Positions 8,238 through 13,945 of a stretch of DNA of 21,300 bases are shown one piece after another (position 1 is the stretch's first letter; each line of letters opens with the position of its first letter). Position numbers and translations under genes: made by a program. The stretch comes from 2-02-FULL-38-15 sp964645555. Lineage in GTDB: Bacteria > Patescibacteriota > Microgenomatia > Daviesbacterales > UBA10151. The stretch covers positions 1 through 21,300 of the forward strand of contig CAZYBP010000011.1 of NCBI GenBank assembly GCA_964645555.1, in the 5' to 3' direction. The notes beneath the pieces were generated by a model. The model had not been told where the DNA came from. It searched no databases and saw only the letters and a program-made list of their open reading frames with translations.

Positions 8238-8288
8238 ATTTAGATCAAATCTAACATTTCAGGAGCCTCCCTAAGGGGAGGTTTTTTT
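8223..8288 (+). promoter_or_regulatory. Ribosome-mediated attenuator 2 (isoleucine)
   Basis: A GGGAGG (8223-8228), a perfect 10-bp inner hairpin TGTTAGATTT/AAATCTAACA (8232-8241/8247-8256), B CCTCCC (8266-8271), C GGGAGG (8276-8281) and a seven-T run. C sits seven bases before the ATG at 8289 and is its Shine-Dalgarno. Logic as for attenuator 1: Ile shortage favours A:B and expression. Confidence 0.87.
8264..8288 (+). terminator. Conditional intrinsic terminator of attenuator 2
   Basis: AGCCTCCC (8264-8271) pairs with GGGAGGTT (8276-8283; one G-T wobble) across TAAG, followed by Ts to 8288. Confidence 0.85.
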
Positions 8289-9860
8289 ATGACTAAATTA
8301 ACAAACAAAGATAAAACATTAAATATAATCATCCCTTACGATGTCACCTTACGAGACGGTGCTCAAACGCCGGGTATTAATTTAACAGCAGAAAATAAAT
8401 TACGAATTACCCGCAAACTGGATGAGCTAGGATTTCCTTTTATTGAAGGCGGTTGGCCTGAAGCCAACCCCACAGATAGAGATTTTTTCGTTCAAGCAAA
8501 AGGACTGAAACTGAAAAATAGTCAGCTAGTTGCCTTCGGTATGACGGGCAGAATTGGTATTAATCCGGAAAACGACCCAGGATTGGCAGCACTACTTAAT
8601 AGCGAAACAAAGATTTTAACTATCTTTGGAAAAAGTTGGATGCTACACGTAACTGAAGCATTAAAAACAACTGCCGAAAAAAACCTTGAGACCATTCAAA
8701 AAACAGTAGCTTTTTTAACAAGTAAAGGCAAACGAGTTTTTTACGATGCCGAACACTTTTTCGACGGTTTTAAAGATAATTACAAATATGCACTTAAAAC
8801 TTTGGAAGCAGCAGTAGCGGGGGGAGCTGAAATACTTATACTCTGTGATACAAACGGCGGATCTACCCCAGAATTTGTATATAAAACAACCTTAACAGTT
8901 AAAAAAAGATTTAAAAATACACCATTAGGCATCCATGCTCACAACGACAGTGGACTGGCTCTTGTTAATACCCTAGCAGCCATTAAAGCAGGTGTAACTC
9001 AAGTCCAAGGTACTATTAATGGAGCAGGTGAAAGAACAGGCAATGTAGACTTTTGCCAGTTTCTCCCTACTGCCAAATATAAATACGGTATCGATAGCAT
9101 TATTGACCTTACCAAAATCAGGGAATTATCAAGCTTTGTTGAATTAGAAAACGGCTTTAGAGTCCCTGTCCATACTCCTTATGTAGGAGAAAATGCCTTC
9201 ACTCACAAGGGAGGAGTTCATATTTCCGCAATGCGCAGAAATCCCACTGCATATGAACATCTCAATCCTGCACTAGTTGGGGCAGAAACTAATTTTGAAC
9301 ATTCTGATCAAGGAGGAGGAGCTAATATTCTTGCAATAGCTGAAAAATTTGGCTTATCTTTAAACCGTAATAACCCCATCTGTAAAAAACTAGTAAAAAG
9401 AATGAAGGGTATGAAAGTGTTAGGTGATGCTCAGCAGTATCTGCTTTTACATTCTTTATTAACCAAACAATCAAATCCTTTCGAGGTATGTAAAGGTAGC
9501 AATACAAAGGTGATCCGAGGATTCAGTCCAACTGCAAACATTAAGGTCAAAATTAACAAAGTATTCTACCGAGAGTCGGCAGAAGGAAATGGACCGATCA
9601 ACGCTTTTGATAAAGCTCTTAAGAAAGCTTTAAGTAAAAAATATCCAACAGTCAATAAAATTAAATTATTACATTATAGAATCCCTGATACACAACTTGC
9701 AGGGACTGATGCAGAGGTTATTGTATATGTAGAGTTTGGTGCAAATGGTGACCGTTGGACATCGGTTGCCACAGGAACAAACCAACAGATTGCTGGAGAA
9801 GATGCAATAATTGACGGATATAAATATTATCTGCTTTGGAAAAACAAAGCTAATATTTGA
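8289..9860 (+). CDS. cimA: (R)-citramalate synthase-like enzyme
   Basis: At 523 residues it has the length and order of the citramalate/2-isopropylmalate synthase family, closest in pattern to the CimA/LeuA-like group. Features are DVTLRDGAQTPG (18-29) at the start of the TIM barrel, the metal-binding HAHND (216-220), GTINGAGERTGN (241-252), and HKGGVH followed by the linker domain; from about 400 onward comes the C-terminal LeuA-type regulatory domain. Citramalate synthase condenses pyruvate with acetyl-CoA, the entry to threonine-independent isoleucine synthesis. The Ile-coded attenuator directly upstream supports citramalate over isopropylmalate (leucine) or homocitrate. No leuCD, leuB or ilv genes are in the window. 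The TGA stop overlaps the -35 of the next promoter. Confidence 0.85.
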   Translation: MTKLTNKDKTLNIIIPYDVTLRDGAQTPGINLTAENKLRITRKLDELGFPFIEGGWPEANPTDRDFFVQAKGLKLKNSQLVAFGMTGRIGINPENDPGLAALLNSETKILTIFGKSWMLHVTEALKTTAEKNLETIQKTVAFLTSKGKRVFYDAEHFFDGFKDNYKYALKTLEAAVAGGAEILILCDTNGGSTPEFVYKTTLTVKKRFKNTPLGIHAHNDSGLALVNTLAAIKAGVTQVQGTINGAGERTGNVDFCQFLPTAKYKYGIDSIIDLTKIRELSSFVELENGFRVPVHTPYVGENAFTHKGGVHISAMRRNPTAYEHLNPALVGAETNFEHSDQGGGANILAIAEKFGLSLNRNNPICKKLVKRMKGMKVLGDAQQYLLLHSLLTKQSNPFEVCKGSNTKVIRGFSPTANIKVKINKVFYRESAEGNGPINAFDKALKKALSKKYPTVNKIKLLHYRIPDTQLAGTDAEVIVYVEFGANGDRWTSVATGTNQQIAGEDAIIDGYKYYLLWKNKANI

Positions 9861-9885
9861 CAATAGGTTTAAAAGTTGATAATAT
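9857..9885 (+). promoter_or_regulatory. Promoter of the Phe-attenuated gene
   Basis: TTGACA (9857-9862) with TAATAT (9880-9885) at a 17-base spacing, or GATAAT (9878-9883) at 15. The TGA stop of the citramalate synthase gene (9858-9860) lies within the -35 box. Confidence 0.65.
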
Positions 9886-9896
9886 TTTTTGTTATC

Positions 9897-9965
9897 ATGT
9901 TAAGAAATTCTTTTTTGTTTAAATACTTTAGCTTTATCTTCCGAAAGGAGGGAGGCTTAAAGTAA
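9897..9965 (+). CDS. Phe-rich attenuator leader peptide 3
   Basis: A 22-codon ORF beginning 11-13 bases after the -10 box, without a Shine-Dalgarno. It contains NSFLFKYFSFIFRKEGGLK: five Phe codons (TTT at 9912, 9918, 9927, 9933; TTC at 9939) and one Tyr within ten residues. The last Phe codon ends eight bases before segment A. TAA (9963-9965) abuts the inner hairpin. The composition is like that of known pheA and pheST leader peptides. The reading frame through the G-rich segment differs from that in leaders 1 and 2, so the RNA motif rather than the peptide is conserved there. Confidence 0.87.
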   Translation: MLRNSFLFKYFSFIFRKEGGLK

Positions 9966-10017
9966 CTTAAACCAGAAAGGTTTTTAAGTTCCAAGCCTCC
10001 CAACTGGGAGGTTTTTT
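9950..10017 (+). promoter_or_regulatory. Ribosome-mediated attenuator 3 (phenylalanine)
   Basis: A GGGAGGC (9950-9956), inner hairpin AACTTAAACC with GGT-TT-TTAAGTT (9964-9973/9979-9990), B GCCTCCC (9995-10001), C GGGAGG (10006-10011), six Ts. A can pair with seven bases of B, one more than C can by strict Watson-Crick pairing. Phe-tRNA shortage is predicted to favour readthrough. Confidence 0.86.
9993..10017 (+). terminator. Conditional intrinsic terminator of attenuator 3
   Basis: AAGCCTCCC (9993-10001) pairs with GGGAGGTTT (10006-10014; one wobble) across AACT, followed by Ts to 10017. The next bases are A-ATG-TAA. Confidence 0.85.
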
Positions 10018-10037
10018 AATGTAATAAAAGGAGAAAA

Positions 10038-11180
10038 ATGTATTTTGGACAAGTAGAAAAATCAGACATGTTATCTGCCATTGGGCACCGTGGTGACATA
10101 AAGTACAACTGGACAGATGCTCGTTATGCAAATTTACAAACACTTGGTTGGAATTTCCAACCAAACAATGGTATGTTACCGCGAGGATTAATTGCTACTC
10201 ATGATGTAGCTACGCCAGAACTACTTACACGTTGGCGAGATACTCAACAACCAGTTGAAGTAAGTATTGTCATTGTTGCGCCTGATACAACTGTAGATGA
10301 TCTTCCTATAAGGAGTTTAGCCTATGCCGCAACTGCACTTCATTTATCTGATAATTTAAGGCGTCAAGGCATAAATTTAGATACACTCCGCATTCTGTCA
10401 CCTTGCCATGCTAATGCATATGCAAATAACAAGAATTTAGACCCACAATTAGCAAATGCAGTCGGTATTCAAAGGTTGGTTCAAGCTTATAAACAAAGTT
10501 ACTTACCAACATCACTCGAACCAGTTCAAGTAACTCTAGACACTGGCAACCCAATAACTCCAGAAATAGAAGCACATTTCAAACAACCTATTGACTATAT
10601 AGAACAATACCATCCAGGTATAGTAACTGAGTTGGATAAAGCAGCTAGTATTTATGGTGACGGTCTCCTTGCTGATACACGCAAAAGAAGATCGATATTA
10701 TATTTACTAGCCCATCCATCTGCATGGGGCTATAGCGTAGAGGATCCACTTTTTCCACCAAATGGACAAACCAGAATAAATTATATGCCTGCATCTGAAC
10801 TAAGATATCTTGCACATATGATAGAAATTGCAAATGGTGGAGCATGGGTTCCGGCAAGAGACAAAGAAATTGCTACAGTGATCGCAGGTCAATTCTCAAA
10901 GGCTCCATATTTTCTTTTAGCTCACCCGAATTGGGCTGAACCAACACTAGGAACTTTAACAAAACGTGATAAACAAGATAATACACACCTAACTATTCAA
11001 CAGTTAATTGCTGACTTAAAACCTCATGGTGGACATCAAGATGCAGCAGAGATATTAACTGCATTAGGAGCAATTCAATATGATATGCAGCAAGCAAACT
11101 TTAGGGCTAAGAGGGAAAGAACCGGACGCATACCCCTTTTTGCTGAAGTTATTGCTGCAGCTTACAGCTGTACAACTTGA
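10038..11180 (+). CDS. Unknown-family protein, paralogue 3 (Phe-attenuated)
   Basis: This 380-residue protein is unrecognised and predicted soluble. It has its own Shine-Dalgarno, GGAG (10030-10033), four bases before the ATG, and does not use the attenuator's GGGAGG, which instead precedes ATG-TAA at 10019-10024. Shared family features are a strand VEVSIVIVAP (73-82), a helix starting near LPIRSLAYAA (89-98), a strand LRILSP (117-122), the helix/turn VQAYKQSYLP (148-157) followed by VQVTLDTGNP (163-172), and YLLAHPSAWGY (222-232), which matches YSGIHPFVWGL and YATHHVFGW in the paralogues. A second LLAHPNW is at 293-299. The Phe-coded leader implies a job tied to phenylalanine or Phe-tRNA. 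Gene and promoter form a single-gene unit, whose TGA stop overlaps the next promoter. Confidence 0.8.
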   Translation: MYFGQVEKSDMLSAIGHRGDIKYNWTDARYANLQTLGWNFQPNNGMLPRGLIATHDVATPELLTRWRDTQQPVEVSIVIVAPDTTVDDLPIRSLAYAATALHLSDNLRRQGINLDTLRILSPCHANAYANNKNLDPQLANAVGIQRLVQAYKQSYLPTSLEPVQVTLDTGNPITPEIEAHFKQPIDYIEQYHPGIVTELDKAASIYGDGLLADTRKRRSILYLLAHPSAWGYSVEDPLFPPNGQTRINYMPASELRYLAHMIEIANGGAWVPARDKEIATVIAGQFSKAPYFLLAHPNWAEPTLGTLTKRDKQDNTHLTIQQLIADLKPHGGHQDAAEILTALGAIQYDMQQANFRAKRERTGRIPLFAEVIAAAYSCTT

Positions 11181-11204
11181 CGAGAAATAAAGTGCTGATA
11201 TAAT
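11177..11204 (+). promoter_or_regulatory. Promoter of the Tyr-attenuated gene
   Basis: TTGACG (11177-11182), a 16-base spacer and a perfect TATAAT (11199-11204). The TGA stop of the upstream gene (11178-11180) lies in the -35 box. Transcription is predicted to begin near 11211, next to the leader ATG at 11213. Confidence 0.8.
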
Positions 11205-11212
11205 TTATAAAT

Positions 11213-11278
11213 ATGGGCAAACTTATAAACAAATATTATTACTATAACAACTTCTCCAAGGGAGGGGGCCTGGCGTAA
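11213..11278 (+). CDS. Tyr-rich attenuator leader peptide 4
   Basis: A 21-codon ORF starting eight bases after the -10 box; the mRNA should be leaderless or nearly so. It contains four consecutive tyrosine codons (TAT TAT TAC TAT, 11234-11245) in KLINKYYYYNNFSKGGGLA. Segment A begins fourteen bases after the last Tyr codon. TAA (11276-11278) is just before the inner hairpin. Four Tyr in a row in a 21-residue peptide, in the same place where the other leaders have Ile or Phe runs, is strong evidence for a tyrosine-specific attenuator. Confidence 0.88.
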   Translation: MGKLINKYYYYNNFSKGGGLA

Positions 11279-11332
11279 TCCTTTTTAAATTAAGGAAAAA
11301 CACAGTAAGACCTCCCAACTGGGAGGTTTTTT
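11260..11332 (+). promoter_or_regulatory. Ribosome-mediated attenuator 4 (tyrosine)
   Basis: A GGGAGG (11260-11265), an inner hairpin TCCTT/AAGGA (11279-11283/11292-11296), B CCTCCC (11311-11316), C GGGAGG (11321-11326), six Ts. The B-loop-C core CCTCCCAACTGGGAGG plus six Ts is identical to that of attenuator 3, showing recent common origin. Tyr-tRNA shortage is predicted to favour A:B pairing and expression. Confidence 0.87.
11307..11332 (+). terminator. Conditional intrinsic terminator of attenuator 4
   Basis: AAGACCTCCC (11307-11316) pairs with GGGAGGTTTT (11321-11330; one wobble) across AACT, followed by Ts to 11332. Confidence 0.85.
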
Positions 11333-11346
11333 AATGGTAAAAATTT

Positions 11347-12318
11347 ATGTTAAAACAAGAACAACTACAACCATTATTTGAAACTAGCCTAAAACCTTTA
11401 ATAGGTCGAGGTAATAATACTTTCATAGCTTCTGAAGATACAGTAACCGTTAATACTGCTTTTAGTATCTCGGAAAAAGGTTTACCAGCAAGGTTTTTAG
11501 CAGGCTTTATCCCTGCTATTTTGGTTACCCAACTTATCAAAGAACAACAAGAAGTTAGTCCTACTATAAGAACTTTTGTTCCTCTTCATTTAGGATTATT
11601 CTGCAACGAGATAAATCGTGAAAGAGGTATGGCTGTTGTAAATGGTGGCCGAACTATCATGGAGAAATTCCTTACTATTTATCATCCTAATGTTTCCTGG
11701 AGGATGGATTTTGATCAATCCTGGACAGATGAGGCCACGTATATGCTTGCTTACCTCTGGGAAGCGATGTTTGAAAATGGAGACGCCCAACTAGAACAAA
11801 TAAGAATCCAAAATGTAGAATCAGCCACTAAACATGGTAACGGTAATTCTGTCGAAAGAACTGATTTATATGCAACTCATCATGTTTTTGGCTGGCAAGA
11901 TTGCCAAAGCAACCTTTTCTTTAACGAGCAAGATCCTCAACCTACAGTTGTATTAAATTGTATGTCTTCCTCAGAAAAAAGATTTCAAAAAATTAGAGAA
12001 AGAATTAGAGCAAAAGTTCAAGTTTTAAACCCTGAGCTTTTGGGCCAAGCCAAGCGTTTAGATTTAATTACTACCAGATGTCCCGGTCCTCACTATTTAA
12101 GATCCGGAGAAAATGGCAGTTTAGAACCATCTTTAGATGATTTATTATCCGAGGGCTTCACTGCAACAGTCAGAAGCATATATAGATTAATGGAGTGTAA
12201 TCCAAAATTTTCAACAGCTTTAAAGGATTTACTATTAGTTGGAAACCATATTCAAAGCCTTTGGGAAATAGACCCAAATTTACCAACCATCGATGAGTTT
12301 TTGAAACACCTATCTTAA
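11347..12318 (+). CDS. Unknown-family protein, paralogue 4 (Tyr-attenuated)
   Basis: This 323-residue protein is unrecognised and predicted soluble. It matches paralogue 1 throughout: LPARFLAGFIPAI (46-58), strand IRTFVPLH (74-81), EKFLTIYHPNV (106-116) then FDQSW (122-126), YATHHVFGW (175-183), GPHY (247-250) and a terminal PTIDEFL (313-319). The pattern of strand, P-x-x-x-x-A-G, helix and strand is compatible with a HUP/class I synthetase-like fold, but no signature motif proves it. The start is uncertain: this ATG lacks a good Shine-Dalgarno, while ATG at 11334, correctly spaced from GGGAGG, opens a 15-codon frame (to 11381) that overlaps this gene out of frame. A one-base indel in the A-run near 11339-11343 would join them. 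The stop shares TTAA with the recJ stop. Confidence 0.8.
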   Translation: MLKQEQLQPLFETSLKPLIGRGNNTFIASEDTVTVNTAFSISEKGLPARFLAGFIPAILVTQLIKEQQEVSPTIRTFVPLHLGLFCNEINRERGMAVVNGGRTIMEKFLTIYHPNVSWRMDFDQSWTDEATYMLAYLWEAMFENGDAQLEQIRIQNVESATKHGNGNSVERTDLYATHHVFGWQDCQSNLFFNEQDPQPTVVLNCMSSSEKRFQKIRERIRAKVQVLNPELLGQAKRLDLITTRCPGPHYLRSGENGSLEPSLDDLLSEGFTATVRSIYRLMECNPKFSTALKDLLLVGNHIQSLWEIDPNLPTIDEFLKHLS

Positions 12319-13901
12319 TTATTGAAAGCTATATCTTTCACTTTAAGCTGAATTTTTTCAAAACTGTTGTAAGTATTTAGTTCCAAAATAAAAGCCAGGT
12401 CAACAAATTGATCATTTTGTAATAGATTAACCCACTCCCCCATACCAAAAGCAATAGCATCCACATTATCTGCCTTAAACTTTAAATGCTTACCATTCCC
12501 TACTGTTCTAATTTCGGAAACTTTAATATCTTTGATTACCAAAAGAGGTCTCGGATTCCCAAAACCATATGGTTCGAATTTTTGTAACTCGTTTATTAAT
12601 TTTTTGGTTAACTGTTTAGAATAAACTTGTGCTTCTATCTCCAAAGCTTTTTCTGATTGAGCGGGCAAATCTTTGATATATCTATTAAGCCTGTTTTTGA
12701 ATATTTCAATATATTCTGTTTTTATTGAAAATCCCGCAGCACCTGGATGACCTCCTACATCAATTAATATATCTGAACACTGTCTAATTACTTCTACAAT
12801 ATTTATTCCATCAATTGACCGAGCAGAACCTTTTGAAATTTCCTCGCCTACAGAAATTGCAATTGTAGGACAAAAATATTCTTCGGTTACCCTCCCAGCA
12901 ATCAACCCGATTATTCCTGAAGACCATTCTTTGCTATATAGAATATGAATTTTATTTTCCTTTATTACTAGAGATTTTGCTTGGTCTATTGCCAACAGTG
13001 TCATTTGTTGACGAGTAGTATTTGCTTCACATAAAAGTTTTGCTAGCTTTTTTGCTTTAATTGGATCCTTAGTACATAGTAACCTAAGAGCATCTATAGC
13101 ATGGTCTAATCTGCCGATGGCATTTAACCTTGGACCCAAAATATGACCTATCTCATATGATCCAATTTGCCCAGGGTTAATACCGGATTCATTAATTAAT
13201 GCAAGCAACCCGATATTATCAGTTCTATTTAAAACCTTTAGTCCTTCAAAAACGAAAGCCCGGCCTAGTTCAATTAAAGGTAACATATCACAGACAGTCG
13301 CAATTGCCACAAACTGTAATAATTCTTGAGATAGTTTCTTAGAGACCACGTCTTTGATTAAACACCATGCTACTGCTGCCCCACACATCTTTGTGGAATG
13401 CACAATGGCAAAGACATCTGGCAAATCCTTTTGAGCAAGATGGTGATCAGTAATAATTAAATCTAGCTCCAATTCTTTTGCAAATTTTGCTTGCTCAAAA
13501 GCTACTATTCCATTGTCTACAGTAATTACCAAAGTTGCACCAGAATCCTTGGCAAACTCAAGCCCAAGTTTCGATAGACCATAACCTTCTTTTTCTCGAT
13601 GAGGGATATACGGCAGAACTTTAGCCCCTAAAGAAGTTAAGGCTTTATAAAGTATGGCTGACGCACAAATCCCATCAACATCATAGTCTCCAAAGACTAC
13701 AATAAGCTCATTTTTTTCTATTGCCTCAAAAATTCGCTTAATAGATTTATCTATTCCCAGAATTCTTAATTCTTTACTAAAATCGGCTATCTTGGGGTTA
13801 AAAAATTGTTCCTTTTGTCTTCTAGTTTCTATACCACGATGAATTAAAAGTTGCGTAGCCAAATCATCACTTTTTTTAGGCAAAATCTTCCATTTAGGCA
13901 T
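12315..13901 (-). CDS. recJ: Single-stranded-DNA-specific exonuclease RecJ
   Basis: The 528-residue DHH-family phosphoesterase has the expected order of motifs: GDYDVDG (71-77), TVDNG (127-131), TDHH (151-154), DMLPL (205-209), then the DHHA1 domain with GGHPGAAGF (383-391), and a C-terminal OB-like domain. RecJ degrades single-stranded DNA 5' to 3' in recombination and repair. Length is slightly below many RecJ proteins but complete. Its stop overlaps that of the convergent 323-aa gene in the palindrome TTAA. The ATG is six bases after a TACAAT -10 box, so the mRNA is predicted to be leaderless. Confidence 0.92.
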   Translation of the reverse strand: MPKWKILPKKSDDLATQLLIHRGIETRRQKEQFFNPKIADFSKELRILGIDKSIKRIFEAIEKNELIVVFGDYDVDGICASAILYKALTSLGAKVLPYIPHREKEGYGLSKLGLEFAKDSGATLVITVDNGIVAFEQAKFAKELELDLIITDHHLAQKDLPDVFAIVHSTKMCGAAVAWCLIKDVVSKKLSQELLQFVAIATVCDMLPLIELGRAFVFEGLKVLNRTDNIGLLALINESGINPGQIGSYEIGHILGPRLNAIGRLDHAIDALRLLCTKDPIKAKKLAKLLCEANTTRQQMTLLAIDQAKSLVIKENKIHILYSKEWSSGIIGLIAGRVTEEYFCPTIAISVGEEISKGSARSIDGINIVEVIRQCSDILIDVGGHPGAAGFSIKTEYIEIFKNRLNRYIKDLPAQSEKALEIEAQVYSKQLTKKLINELQKFEPYGFGNPRPLLVIKDIKVSEIRTVGNGKHLKFKADNVDAIAFGMGEWVNLLQNDQFVDLAFILELNTYNSFEKIQLKVKDIAFNN

Positions 13902-13907
13902 AGGCGA

Positions 13908-13937
13908 ATTGTATCATCACAATCCAGAGTGTACAAT
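13908..13937. promoter_or_regulatory. Fully overlapping divergent promoters of recJ and the CCA enzyme gene
   Basis: On the plus strand, TTGTAT (13909-13914), 17 bases, TACAAT (13932-13937). On the minus strand, TTGTAC (complement of 13931-13936), 17 bases, TACAAT (complement of 13908-13913). Each -35 overlaps the opposite -10. The start codons lie six (recJ) and eight (CCA enzyme) bases beyond their -10 boxes, so both mRNAs are predicted leaderless, and the two genes should compete for polymerase. Confidence 0.7.
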
Positions 13938-13945
13938 GACACCAT

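Noticed and set aside
1302..11326. Repeated GGGAGG/CCTCCC blocks as a CRISPR array or mobile repeat
   Set aside because: The copies are kilobases apart, always immediately upstream of a gene, and embedded in a full promoter-leader-terminator layout; they are regulatory, not an array.
11347..12318. Annotation as a tyrosyl-tRNA synthetase
   Set aside because: The length and Tyr leader are suggestive, but no HIGH, KMSKS or Tyr-binding motif could be found, so the function is left open.
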